The notes under the pieces: model-generated | What the model was told of the DNA's origin: nothing | Databases searched by the model: none | Seen by the model: only the letters and a program-made list of their open reading frames with translations | Origin: Smallanthus sonchifolius | Taxonomy: Eukaryota > Streptophyta > Magnoliopsida > Asterales > Asteraceae | Assembly: GCA_023525975.1 (NCBI GenBank) | Contig: CM042042.1 | Coordinates: 48,495,880-48,559,879 of the forward strand | Direction of reading: 5' to 3' | DNA length: 64,000 nt | Position numbers and translations under genes: made by a program | Shown here: positions 47,101 to 58,790 of the stretch, piece after piece | Position numbering within the stretch: position 1 is the stretch's first letter | Layout of the letters: each line of letters starts with the position of its first letter

Positions 47101-48179
47101 TGGTGCTGTCCCATTTGGAGTTTTAGACCCGTCCTAAGTTAGCTAGTTTCACAAAAGTTGCCTGTTTCCCATTGTATAATTTAAGTGACCCAAATAAATC
47201 ATTTAGCTAACAAAAATTTCCAAACTCTACCCGTTTATTTAAGAATGGGTCATGAATCATGATTGTTAAATATGCCTTCACATTATGATTTTGTCTGGCA
47301 TTAACAGGCGCGTATGCTGCAGGATATTACAGTTACAAGGTATCTTTTGTGGCCTGATTGTTGTGAAGTTATTATGGTTTCACCAAATCAATTCACAAGT
47401 AAATAATAGATTACTAGTTTTACAATGTTAGTTTATTTCTGATTGTGAACACAATTTCTACAGTGGGCGGAAGTGCTGTCTGCTGATGCTTTCTCTGCAT
47501 TCGAGGATGCGGGATTACACGATGAAAAGGTATGGTATGGTTTATGTGAATGCACATAATATTTTCCTTTGCTATGCTATTTCACAAATCAGTGTTTATG
47601 ACTTGTTATTTATTCTAGATTCATAATCTTTGATTCTTCTGTGATGTTTTATGTGTGTTTTTTTATTCACAAATGACCATTTTCTACTGTCACAACAGGC
47701 AGCCAGAGAGACGGGGAACAGGTTCCGTGAAACTATTCTTGCACTTGGAGGTGGAAAAGATCCACTAACGGTTAGATCTTTCAGAGTTCATAATATATAC
47801 ATACACACACCCTATACAGAGATTCATTACAGAACACAAAATTATTGTGGGAAAAAAAAACAAACCTAAATTGTTTAAATTTTTAATCATTGGTATTGGT
47901 TCATATTTTTTAAATTTTGCATTTCTTGTATAAAAGCAAACCATCAAACTAACTTTTTATCATTCTTTAATTTTAAAAGTTTCTAAGATTGAAAAAAATG
48001 TTTTCAATACAAAGAAAAAAGTATTTGATTGTTTTTTTAATCTAGTCATTTTGTGACACTTGATTAACTTGACGATAACGGTGGAATGCAAAATACAGGT
48101 TTTTGTAGAATTCCGTGGGCGTGAACCCTCACCCGAGCCATTGCTCAGGCATAACGGGCTGTTACACAGCGCGACATGA

Positions 48180-49945
48180 TTCATGATCTGGCTCTAGCTC
48201 AACAGGGTTTATAACTTTATATACTATTTCTCCTTTTGAATATCAAAAAGAAAAATGTAATACGAACTTAAAAATACATATTACCAAAATGAAGATGGCT
48301 CTTTGTTCGGATCATCACATTTTAATGTTTTGTAATATATTTGATTATTTGGTACATTAATGAACCTAGTACCCCTGATGTGGAGTCTGGATCATGGTTG
48401 CTTGAATGAAACCTAACCCAATCCACGGCTATGATCATAGTTTGGGTGGCTGTGGCAGCCATGGGACCCCAATACCTTCAAAGATTAGATCGGAAAACTA
48501 TAATTTCACTTGGTCAAATTGGCATCTAAAATAAAAATATATTATTAAATTACATTACTTACTGTTCGTAAAGTAGAAAGACCTCAGGCTAGAGTATAAG
48601 TGCTTTATGCATATTCCTGACATAAGCTATTTTGTTTTTTATATAGTTTTACACTTGAACATTTATATCGGATCTACTTTTGAGCTCCTAAACTTTTAAA
48701 AAAGTTTTTTTTAACTTTTCTTTTAACAAGTTTATACTACAGCCCATGAACTTTAACAAAGTTATCGTTTACACATTGATATTTTTTTTTACCAATCGAG
48801 TTACGAGACGTGTCATACGCACAATTGTAGCTGAGTTGTGCGTGATAGTGTACAAGTTATCTAAGCACTTGCGTACAACGTTGTTATGATTTTTTTTTGA
48901 ATTTATACATTTTTTTAAACGGTTTTGTTTTTTTTCTTATAATTTTTTACCTGTTAACTTTTTTTAACGGCTTTGTTACGGTTTCGAATTTTTTACCAAG
49001 TTATCTAAACCTGGCAATCTTGACCCAAACTAGGGGAATAGGTTGGTTTGGGTAAATAGTTTTTTTCTATTTTGGGTTGAATTGGGTAACAACATAACAG
49101 AGACGGGTTGAGATGAGTAGTACTTTAACAAATGTTGGGTCAAGATAAGTCGTCTAAAAACTATGTAAATTTAGAATTGGTTCAAACGGGTAACAAAAGT
49201 TAATGACATGTTTGGCGAGAAAATCACTTAAGATTAACACCGACACCACCACTCACCGCCTCTTGCATCACCACGACGCCCGTCACTGATATCCGTTGCC
49301 GCAACCCCACCACCAGCCACGGAAAAAAATATAGCAAATTCGGGACTTTTTTTCTTTTAAGAGAACTCATTTCAAAACGAGACACTTTTTTGTTACATCT
49401 CATTCTAATCCGAAACAAATTGATACTTTTTTTTTAAATTGACCCGTTTTGACCCGAACTTATTTTGGTCATAACTCGTCCCGACCCGAACCAATCCTGT
49501 CCCAAACCCGTTTTGACCCATTACCCAACCCAACCCAACCCATCTGTTTTGCCAGAGTTGGACTTTTTGTATAAAGTTTTTGGAGTATTCCTATCTTTTT
49601 CCTCGTAACACGTGAGTTTACGTAAATGTTTTGTTTTTTTTATATAAAGTTCAAAGTATATTTATTTATTTCGTAACTGATAACCTTTTTAAAGAATTTG
49701 TTTTTTCATAGCTTTATTTTATAAGATTTTAATTACATTAATTTTTTTCTTCACGTTTAACACTTCAAAGCATGCGTGAGTACAATTCTAACTATTAATT
49801 AAAAAACCAAAAAAAATGACAATCTTTCACGGGGCAAGGGAACCGTGTGACTAAAACCTGGCACCTTTTTGGATATCTCTCTCATATATTTGCTTTTTTA
49901 TAAAATATTTGATTGCAAATTTAATCATTAATGAGCATAAGATTC
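48180..49945. other. OOP 3' flank and intergenic region, no gene seen
   Basis: AT-rich sequence. A TE-like patch at about 49010-49550 is rich in tgacccg and gggtca words and is bounded by cctggcaatcttgac and ttgccagagttgg, which could be worn inverted ends, but no target duplication is seen. No coding sequence is supported. Confidence 0.35.
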
Positions 49946-50207
49946 AATCCCTACCACCACTATTAATTTTTACGGCATCGCAAATGAGGTCTTTTAAGCT
50001 GATGCACCAGGGTTTTACCCACGCCGATACAGGGTTGGAGCCTCGGCTCTCCTTCAAGCCCGGAAGGGGCCGTATTAGGTGGGGTTTTTCCTTGAAAGCT
50101 CTCCAACTCTGACGCCAAGTGGGCCCGGTTAAGACAACATATTGGCCGGAGTTGAACGAGGCTCTCCCATATAATAGGGGTGCGACGTCACACATTCCCT
50201 TTAAAAA
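49946..50207 (+). mobile_element. SINE-like retroposon, 262 bp, 16-bp target duplication
   Basis: The insertion is bracketed by a perfect 16-bp direct repeat, aatgagcataagattc (49930-49945 and 50208-50223), and ends in an A-run (ctttaaaaaaa). A long target duplication plus an A-tail indicates insertion by LINE-type target-primed reverse transcription. The body is non-coding (agggttttacccacgccg, ggttggagcctcgg, then gtgcgacgtcacac). ggttggagcc is only a loose B-box match, so a tRNA-derived head is unproven. Confidence 0.65.
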
Positions 50208-50353
50208 AATGAGCATAAGATTCTCAAAATCCAAATCTTTATGGGTTGGAGAAAAATGAATAATTCAAGTACGAAATGAAATTGTTTTTTCTTTGTTTTT
50301 GTTTTTACAAATAAAAAATAAAATAAGTAGTATGTTAGATATAACTCTAAAAA

Positions 50354-50775
50354 TCTATACTATTAAATAAAGATTTTCATGACACGTGTCGCCTCCACAT
50401 TAATTCTTATCATTTTTTTTTCGTCTCTCTTTGTTATTAAATGTACCTCCTATTTTTAACAACAATATATATTTAAAGAAAATATTAATTATACTAATAA
50501 AACATAATTATTTTAAATTATCACTTATGAAACTTTAAAAATCTAATTATTTAACTTTTATTTTCAATCCAATAATAAATGAAAAACAAATTACATTAAA
50601 TAATATTTAGTTTATTTTTAAAACCTAATTATATATTAGTTTTTGTATATTTTGAGTTTTGTTTCTATCCTTAGTATATGATATATTTTTACACGTGTAA
50701 AATATACACATAAAGATTTAAAAATTTTATTTATTGATATTTTTCACCCGTGTGTATACACGGGATCTAAACTAA
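50354..50775 (+). mobile_element. Mini-Helitron (422 bp)
   Basis: It starts TCTATACTATTAAATAAAG at 50354 and ends with the hairpin cccgtgtgtatacacggg, atctaaa and CTAA (50772-50775), followed by T. Like its relatives it has a gacacgtgtcg palindrome about 35 bp from the 5' end. It is non-coding. Confidence 0.75.
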
Positions 50776-51490
50776 TAATATAATATATCTATCTATTATA
50801 ATAAACAAAATATTTAGATAACTAAAAATAATTTTTCATTGTTTTTTTCTTATCCGATTGAATTCTATGTATACTACGAAAATAATTCAATCTGAAAATA
50901 ACTATCATGGTTGTTAGAGAATTCAAGTCACATCATATACACGAACCAGAATTCGTACACGTTCAAGGGTGGCTCGACCACATAAAAAAATAAGTTAAAG
51001 CTTGGGACCCATGTATATTAGAGCATCCGAATTTTAAGGTTTAATTTTTATGTTTTGACGAGAAAACACCTCCAACTCTTATGTGTGTTTTTATGCCTTT
51101 TAGAAATCGTATAAAAAAAGTATGTATCATTATATTCACACGTGTTAAGATCTTAAGCAAATATGTGTATATATATATATATATTACGAAAAGGGCCTCG
51201 ATTTTGTAATCCGTTTTAGGCCCCCAAAAAATTTAAGCCGACTCTCCTTTGCCAAATAACATTAACATTGGTGTAACTAGCTGAGATGAGCACAACATCA
51301 CATTTATTCACAAAAGCTCATTTTAGAGCTGACCCTAAACAAGTGTCGGCTGGGAGACTGCTCAGGGCCCCTTTTTTCGTGGACCCAAAACTTTAAAGTT
51401 ATATATAAATAAATATATAAGTTACATAATAGTTTAGCCTAATTTAAACTCATAAATTTATTTTGTTTCTTGCTCATTTATAAAATTAAC
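50776..51490. other. Intergenic sequence, no gene seen
   Basis: AT-rich sequence with a short (TA)n run at about 51167-51183. No supported feature. Confidence 0.35.
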
Positions 51491-51499
51491 GTCAACGAA

Positions 51500-51828
51500 C
51501 ATAGGACCGATACTGTTTGGTGAGAGAAAGTAGTTGGAAAGCAAGGAACAAAGCGTTATTTGAGAACCATCCGGCTTTTGTTGCAAAAATCATTGAAGAA
51601 ATCAAGATCCTTGGATATCTATGGATTAAAAATAGGGGTAAAATGAGCTCCTTGGAGTGGAAAGATCGGTGTTCCTTCAAAATTTAAGTCGTAGTCATTT
51701 CAATTGTTACTGTATTTGTAGTGCTAAGGCTAGTTCTTAATCTGTGTATGTTTTTTATTTTTCTGTATTGCTTCACAGTAGCCTCTGACTTGACTTTGTT
51801 TGAATGAACGTTCCTGTTCAAAAAAAAA
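51500..51828 (+). mobile_element. 5'-truncated LINE (L1-type) 3' end
   Basis: A plus-strand frame reads W-K-A-R-N-K-A-L-F-E-N-H-P-A, then E-E-I-K-I-L-G-Y-L-W-I-K-N-R-G and L-E-W-K-D-R-C-S-F. This is the typical C-terminal tail of plant LINE ORF2 proteins after the reverse transcriptase. A stop, a short 3'UTR and an A-run (51818-51827) follow. The 5' part is missing, as expected of truncated LINE copies. The target duplication is not clear. The minus-strand ORF 51492-51680 is a shadow. Confidence 0.7.
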
Positions 51829-52556
51829 GTTGGGGATTTTAATGAGATTTTGAACTACCTTTACACGTTGGTCAAGTTTTAAATGTGCATCAAATATTCT
51901 TTTTTAAACCAATTGGCAATTAAAATTCCAATTTCCGTACAGGCGACTATGTCAAAAGGGGAATTGTAGTCGTGTTTTGTAACAACCATAACGTGTCAAA
52001 AGGGTGGTTTAACTCACCCGCTATATTTGCTTTTATGACAACCAGTGACGAAAACGGCGACATCAGTGGCAGTGTATGGCGGTGGTGTAGTCAATGACAA
52101 CTGATGGTGGTGACGGCAAACAGTGGTGGTGGCTTATTTAGATTCGTTGTATGTTAGACCCTTGGTATTATGATTTAGACATAATGTTCTACTCTGCTTT
52201 TACTAAGCTTGTTAGAGAATGTTTTACTTTTCATGCTTAATTTTTTATGCATTTTTTTAGGTGGGGTTTAACATTTGAAAAGACTGAATTATCCTCACGT
52301 TGATGGTACATGAGATAATTTTCCAGTAAAGCCAACTGGAATTAACGCCAGGGCTAAAGGTGCAACCAACTCACAAATGTTTGAGCTAAATTTGTAATTT
52401 TTCAATACCGAGGCCAAACGTATAGTTTGATAAAACCATTGGCCATTTGTGTATTTAACTCTCTTATTTAATTTTTTCCATTTTTGTTTAGTTAAAGATA
52501 CTGGTAACTGAAAGCAAGAAGAGTCCAGTTTATTAGTTTCATATAAGTCATATATA
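51829..52556. other. Intergenic sequence, no gene seen
   Basis: The stretch 51990-52150 ('ctcacccgctatatttgctt', then ggcggtggtg words) resembles 47000-47110 in OOP intron 13, so it is a dispersed repeat of unknown type. Confidence 0.4.
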
Positions 52557-53449
52557 TAGGGGTGAGCAAATTTCGGGTATACCCGTCTAAGACCGAAGTC
52601 CGGCCCGAAAAAACCCTTAACCCGGACCGAATTATAGTACACGGGTTTTCATTCGGTTTTGTTATTTTCCAGTTTTCGGGCTCGGGTTCGGGCCCGGGTT
52701 TAATCCATAAACCCGAATAAATGTTCAGGCCCGATTTAGTATAACAAAATCCTTATTTTATGTTCAGCACAAGCGTAAATGCTTCAAATTCAAACTTTCA
52801 TTCGGTTTTAGTATAACAAGCACAAAATCCTTATTTTATTTGAATTATTTAGTCCTCAATTACAAAATCCTTATATTATCTTTTAGAGACTTAGTATTTT
52901 TTAAATTAAGAATAAAGATAACTACAAATCACAATCATATCTTATCTTAAAATAAATTTAAAAAAAAACCCTACATATGCATTATATATTCGATCAGAAA
53001 CCTGTTAATGTGCATTGACACATAAAACTGGTATCACAACAGAAAGCAACAATAGAGGTTACAAAAACTTACCTTCCGGCTTCAGCACAAAAAAGAAGAA
53101 AAAAGGTTAGTTTATGATTTTAAAACTAATATACAACTTGTTTTGATTGGCATGCCTTTTGGATTTAAAACCTTGACTGATCTTTGACAATCACAAAAAT
53201 CTTACAATAGACTTTCGACCTTACAATAGAAGAAAAAAGGTTAGTTTATGATTTTAAAACTAAAGCAGCAATAGACTCTCGACCCGTTTGACCCGATTTA
53301 CCAGTTTCTTTTTTGGTTAAATCTTTTTAGCTTAATCCATCTGAACAGTTAAGAAAAACCTTAAAAACTGAATCAACCCATTTGCAGGTAAATGGGTTGA
53401 AACTACCAACTCTAATTATAGCTCATAAACCTTACAAGAAGAAAAGTTA

Positions 53450-53733
53450 CATGTTTCGTCCCTCACATAACTTCGAAAATGTGAATACCCATTTGCAACA
53501 ACATCAAGATCATCAATACTGAAATTGTATCTCTTTTCAAGAGCCAAATATAGTACCTGAAATTAGAACATGTTATCCAATATCCATGGCTGTAAACCCA
53601 AAGCATTTTACGTGTTTGAAATTGGTACCTTTTCTAAACCGTGTGACATTAATCTCTCTAAAGTATGGAATAATGCATCGGTGAGGTCATCACTGTAAAT
53701 TACATCAGCAGCTACCAGCAAAGATTTCGATGT
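53450..53733 (-). pseudogene. Captured METTL22-like methyltransferase exons
   Basis: Two minus-strand exons join in frame. Exon 53733-53629 reads T-S-K-S-L-L-V-A-A-D-V-I-Y-S-D-D-L-T-D-A, then L-F-H-T-L-E-R-L-M-S. It ends at a GTACCA donor. The exon from 53556 down to about 53450 reads V-L-Y-L-A-L-E-K-R-Y-N-F-S-I-D-D-L-D-V-V, then A-N-G-Y-S-H-F. The A-A-D-V-I-Y motif and what follows resemble the C-terminal half of METTL21/22-type protein lysine methyltransferases (class I fold). The SAM-binding motif I is missing. Being inside the hAT boundaries, it is read as a captured fragment. Confidence 0.65.
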
Positions 53734-54007
53734 CTGAATAACTTGTATATAATCTAATGTTCACAAATATGCTACCAAAATTTAAAAGGTAATTCTGTTG
53801 ACATTCAAATGTCAAATATCTAATTCTGATTCACACTAATTCACCAGCTACTATATCAATGGCATGCTTTTTGTTTTTTTATAAGAAATTGTGATTAAAA
53901 CATATAAGCAATTATTTGATCAGCATGTTTTTTGTTTTTTTTTTGTTGTTTTTTATTAGCAATTGTTTATTATAACTTGGTTTGTTTTTCTTGTTGATTA
54001 AGGTAAG

Positions 54008-56259
54008 ATGGATCCTCTGAATGTCGAGCACTTATCAAGTGACGAATCTCACGGGGGAGATAAAAGGAAGCAAAACAACCGGCACAAGAGAATACAAATC
54101 AGAAAAAAAGTAAAAAGACGGAACGTTCTTCAGTTTGAAAGGTGTTTGATACTAAGTATACTGACGAGGATGGGATTCTAAAGGCAAGATGCAAATACTG
54201 CAAGAAAGGGATGCGTTGCAACACAGGAAAAAACGGCACAAGCGCACTGAGACGTCATATTAGAATATGTCCAGAAAACCCGGACAAGATGAAGGGTTAA
54301 TCCAACTTGTTTGTGAAAATGGATGATGATGTTGCGGGTGAGGGTAGTGTGAAAACTTGGAAATTAAGTCAGGAAAAAGGTAGGAAGGCAATAGCCGAGA
54401 TGATAATATTAGATGAGTTACCGTTTACTACAGTCGAACATGAAGGTTTTCGAAGGCTAATGGAAACAGTGTGTCCAAACTTTAAGATACCAAGCCGGTA
54501 TACGGTATCTAGAGACTGTGCAGAATTATTTTTAGATGAAAAGGCAAAGCTAAAGTGTTATTTTGTCCGGAGTAAAACTAGAGTGTGTCTAACAACCGAC
54601 ACGTGGACGTCGATACAAAAGATAAACTACATGTGTGTGACGGCACACTTTATTGATGACAACTGGGTGTATCACAAGCGAATCATCAATTTCAAACCAA
54701 TATTTAGCCACAAAGGAGAAGATATAGCTCGAGTATTAATTCAACGTTTAAGAGAGTGGGACATTGAATATGTTTTGGCTGTGACTACAGATAACGCCAC
54801 ATCTAATGATGCTGCCATGGCTATTCTAAAATCTAAATTACTAAACCAATTGGTTGAAGGAAAATACTTGCATGTCCGTTGCATGGCACATATAATAAAC
54901 CTTATTGTTAAAGAAGGTCTGCAAGAAAAGGAAGGGGCAGTCGATCGTATAAGAAATGCGATCCGATATGTTAGACAAACTCCTAAAAGATTGGATGCAT
55001 TTAGGCAATGTGCAAAGGATGTTAATGTTAAAACTAATGCAATGGTGGCCTTAGATTGCCCTACGAGATGGAACTCGACTTATGAGATGTTGGATACGGC
55101 TGAAAAGTTTGAGAAAGCTTTTGTGGAGTATGACATGAAAGATTCAAACTACTCAAGAGATTTAGTTGAGGTTCCAACAATTGCTGATTGGATTTACGCG
55201 AGACAACTAGCGGGTGTTTTAGAGTTGTTTAAACGCAAAACCATCAAAGCTTCTGCTTCGACAAAGGTATTCCTATTTCCTATTTCAATTTCTGATAAAT
55301 AATCTTAATTAATAAGTTCAACTGACACATGTTACAAACAGGTGGTTGTTAATGAATTTTTTAAAGATGCAATGAATATTGATAATCACCTCCGAACGAT
55401 GAGGGCTTCAAAAGACTACACGAGTAAAAGAATGGGTGGTTCAATGCAGGCAAAGTTTGAAAAATATTGGAGGAATGATGACAAGTTTAATAATATGTTG
55501 TACTTTGCATCCATATTAGACCCTCGTTTGAAGGTACGTGTGATAGCATATGGTTATAGTAGAATATTTACAGCTGAAAAAAAAGAAAAGGAGACGGAAG
55601 ATGCCATTAAGAATAAGGTTACTGAATTTGTTAAACCTATAGTGAAAGAGTTGGAGGTACTTTTTGAGCAATATCGAGTAAATTATGAATCCACTAAATC
55701 TCCTACTAACGTTTCACAAAGTGGAGTAAACGATGATCAGTATTCACAAGTAGATGATGATTTTTTTAAGGACTTTAAATCGGATGGTGGTTTTAGCTCC
55801 TACACCACTAAGTCGGAACTTCAAATTTACCTTGATGATAAGGAGGAAGCTCTTTACCCAGGATTTGATATCCTTCAATGGTGGAAAGTTTCTGCTTCGA
55901 AATACCCAGTATTAGCGAATATGGCGAAAGGTATGTTATTATTACAATAATTATATTCTATATAGCTATTAATTTATTTTTACTATTCATATCACTTTTT
56001 TGTGTTTGTTATTGTAGACATATTAGCTATTTCTGTATCTAGTGTGGCTTTTGAGTCGGCTTTTAGTACTGCCGGAAGAGTTGTGGAAACCTTTAGAAGT
56101 TCTTTGTCCACTCCGGTTGTTGAAGCACTTATATGCACCCAAGATTGGATACGTAAGTCAAGTAAAGAAATAGACGGTGTTGAAAACTTGGTAGACTTTC
56201 ATGATCTTGGAAAAGGTAATATGAGATTACAGAATTTTAGATTTGTTAAGATCGATTAA
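54008..56259 (+). pseudogene. hAT transposase (BED zinc finger, RNase H-like, hATC dimerisation), damaged N terminus
   Basis: A candidate start is at 54008. The exons after the N-terminal region are about 54130-55266, 55342-55930 and 56018-56259, with good GT-AG borders. A further small exon from 56290 is possible. The BED finger is C-K-Y-C ... R-R-H-I-R-I-C (54190-54272). The RNase H-like core has Asp residues in T-T-D-T-W-T-S and V-T-T-D-N-A-T-S-N-D. The hATC block near the C terminus reads S-V-A-F-E-S-A-F-S-T-A-G-R-V. Three lesions sit upstream of the core: an apparent one-base loss in an A-run near 54105, TGA at 54136-54138 and TAA at 54298-54300. The downstream 600-odd codons are clean, so a BED-less product could still be translated from an internal Met. 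Confidence 0.85.
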
Positions 56260-57230
56260 ATATATAACTTTCATTCTTTTATTTTGTAGAAATTGCTGAT
56301 AGCCTTGAGCCGAGTCACATAGTGGGTGCGGATGAAATGGAAAAGATGAAGACGGCTTTTTATGTTTTTATGTCATTGTTTCATGTGATTCAATTAATAC
56401 TTTATTATTTCTTTCTTACATTGGGTTGAATTCTTTTTAACTTCATGAACTACGTAATTCTTAACATTTGTATTTAATTTGACACAACTTATTTATGTTT
56501 GATGATGACTTAAAAGTTATACATTGTCAATGTATATTTGGTTATTAAATTCAAAATTATATTTAGAAATTAAACAAATTCAGAACCTGTGACTTTGGTT
56601 TATAATTTTGAAAAGTAATATAACTAGGAAAATATGAGCCTTGTATTTTAAGCCAACGAAATTGCAGGACTTGGTTGATAAACCCAAAACTTGTACTTCT
56701 TGGTCATGTTACCTATTTAAAGTTATTTTATAGTTTTCTTGGTTGAATTACACATTTGAAATTATCATATACATAGTAATTATGAAATTGCACTTTATCA
56801 CATAGAATTCTAACTTAATGTTAAAATTGCTAGACTCAGGTTACATTTTGGTTTTATTTATAAACGTGTAATTAGTTATACTCATAAAATTCTAATACTA
56901 ATTTTTGCACAAGTTGAGCAAGTGTGATTTGGGTTTTTTCTAAGTAAATGAAAGACTGAAAATGAGTTTGGACAGGTGGGCTCGGATCAATGAAGGTGGA
57001 TCAACAGTGGACAGTTCTTAGAGCTTCCATGAACTCTTAGTCTTTATGAATTGTATTATTTGGTATTTGCATATATTGCTTATAAATACAGTGCACGGAA
57101 GCGATTGTGTTTACAATTTTCCCACGAAAAACATGTTCTGAACCAAACCCATTTTGACCTGTGCAACCTGCCCATTTTGCCAACTCTAGAGCGCATGTGA
57201 AGAAGATATGAATAGACAAAAATAACATAC

Positions 57231-57850
57231 CTTGTGGAGTATGAGAACAGATCCTACACAAATACCCTTTCTAAAGTCTCCCTCTGTAAGGACTTTGTGA
57301 TTAATAGTGCCAGAAACTGTACCTGTAGGATACTAAAGCTTATAACATACAAATAAACAACAGAATATTAACTTAACCTGTGCTAACATACAAAATTTAA
57401 CAAATCCTTACTTTCAGTGCTACCATCATATCACCAAGCTCATTTGGAGTACAGGACTTGATAACAGCAGCAACCTGATACATACCAAATATAATTTATA
57501 ACTAATGTATGAAAGAATGACAGATTGTGCTCATTTGATTGTGAATCTGTGATGGTAGCTACAATCACATCTAAAACAAAAATCCAACCCCCTAATGAAT
57601 TTTATAACCATTTGAACATGTTTCAAATAAAAGAGCTAATAACAGAAAATCAATCCCCATAGCGAGCAACAAATTCAGTAAACTAGCACAATTAAATTAG
57701 GGTTTTTTTATATGAAAGTAACCAAAAATGAAATCACATGAAAATATGATTGATGATCAGAAGTGAGAAGCATGAAACCTGATTAATACAAGATTGAAGC
57801 AGAAGGGAGGTTGGAAGTACAAGTCGGCTACCGAAAGTAGTCTCCAATTG
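57231..57850 (-). pseudogene. Captured HROB-like (OB-fold) exons
   Basis: Three minus-strand exon pieces are visible. About 57850-57782 reads T-T-F-G-S-R-L-V-L-P-T-S-L-L-L-Q-S-C. Exon 57474-57412 reads V-A-A-V-I-K-S-C-T-P-N-E-L-G-D-M-M-V-A-L, then K. Exon 57332-57231 reads Y-P-T-G-T-V-S-G-T-I-N-H-K-V-L-T-E-G, then I-C-V-G-S-V-L-I-L. Splice borders are intact. This pattern of a short linker and an OB-fold core resembles the C-terminal domain of the homologous-recombination OB-fold protein found in plants and animals. Identification is from memory of the motif and is moderate. It lies between the transposase and the right hAT terminus. Confidence 0.55.
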
Positions 57851-58120
57851 TGTATTCGGTGATGGAGAAATCAGGCGATTGAGGATGAAAACGGTCGGTC
57901 TGTGGCTCTCACATGGATTTGCATTCAGGCGATTGAGGATGAAAACGGGTTTTTAAACAAAACCCTAACCCGTGAAACCAGAACCCGAAAAACCCGTTAA
58001 CCCGTATATATGCTTAGGTCCGGTCTTCGGGTGCTAAATCTCTGTCAAACGGGTTTCGGTCCGGGTCGGGTATTGCACATTCGGGTCGGGTTTCACCGAG
58101 AGCTCACCCCTACATATATA

Positions 58121-58790
58121 CACTAAACTGGTGTTTATAATTTGAATATATTAATAATTGCAGGAATTATTTTAACGTGACATGCATAAATGTGTGAATT
58201 TTAGCAAGAGTATTTGTGTCAATTTAATTACATAGTTTTTGCAACATTATACGTAAGATTAGAAGCACCATACAATGATTAAAACGTAACATTATAATAG
58301 GATAAAGTCATCGTTGTAATGTGTATCAAAGCTCATTATAAAATATGAGTATAACTAGAAAGTTGGATGCGTGTTGTCGTAATACATTAGACGCACCAAT
58401 GTAACGATTTAGACTAATCATTGAAACATGGTTAGATGCATCGTTGTAGTTAACTATGGATCGAACCTTTTAGAAGACCTTTTTTTTTAATTTAGCAAAA
58501 CTATTATTATTATTATGTTAAAAGGAAACGTTAAAAATATATATATTAAATATTAAAAAAATTATGAAAACTATTTTTAGTTTAAATTTAGATAAAAATT
58601 CCTATGGGTACATGCATTTCGTATTTCTTATTAATTATAATATTACGACTTTGTCAATCTAAGTATTAAATTAATTCTTTAAATACCTCCTTAATTACTT
58701 CGGGTCCATAACGGCATCCTTTTCATGCAATTTGTCTCATCTTCCAAATGATTACTGTTAATACGACTCATATCATATCACGCTCATGTG
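58121..58790. other. Intergenic sequence, no gene seen
   Basis: AT-rich sequence without recognisable features. The last part is probably the promoter of the PAP29-like gene. Confidence 0.35.

Larger units (their letters stand above)
40756..48179 (+). pseudogene. OOP: Organellar oligopeptidase (M3 family, OOP/TOP1-like), 17 exons, two lesions
   Basis: Exons are 40756-41037, 41101-41268, 41721-41844, 42548-42624, 42766-42909, 43007-43237, 43322-43412, 44802-44922, 45010-45117, 45205-45447, 46025-46170, 46427-46544, 46671-46830, 47308-47339, 47464-47529, 47699-47770 and 48099-48179, all GT-AG. The product, about 754 residues, is a thimet-type zinc metallopeptidase that in plants degrades presequence and other short peptides in mitochondria and chloroplasts. 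The first 60 residues (MAAIIARSLRRPLFSS..., rich in Ser, Arg and Pro) are a transit peptide. Exon 11 carries the zinc site H-E-F-G-H (46040-46054), with the E-L-P-S-Q-F-M-E-N-W helix downstream. Exon 17 ends E-F-R-G-R-E-P-S-P-E. Exon 8 lacks one base after D-M-E-D (about 44812), shifting the frame, and exon 12 opens with an in-frame TAG (46428-46430). Both would truncate the protein before or just after the active site. Otherwise every exon and splice site is well kept, so loss of function is recent, or these are assembly errors. Confidence 0.85.
52557..58112 (+). mobile_element. Complete hAT transposon with transposase and captured host exons
   Basis: This 5,556-bp element has termini TAGGGGTGAGC and GCTCACCCCTA and the perfect 8-bp target duplication catatata (52549-52556 and 58113-58120). 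Subterminal regions contain inverted copies of cccgaa, cgggtt and ggtccgg words. It encodes a hAT transposase on the plus strand (54008-56259). On the minus strand it carries exon pieces resembling a METTL22-like methyltransferase (about 53450-53733) on the left and an HROB-like OB-fold protein (57231-57850) on the right. The exact duplication means insertion was fairly recent. The transposase has N-terminal lesions, so transposition in trans is likely. Its 5' half also includes a duplicated aaaggttagtttatgatttt (53103 and 53237 areas). Confidence 0.9.

Noticed and set aside
40756..48179. Alternative acceptors to rescue the OOP frame at exons 8 and 12
   Set aside because: AG sites within exon 8 (after gaag or ctcag) remove multiples of three bases and keep the wrong frame. 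The later AG at exon 12 also leads to a stop.
49944..50234. 96-residue minus-strand ORF
   Set aside because: It spans the SINE-like insertion and its duplication. The frame is fortuitous.
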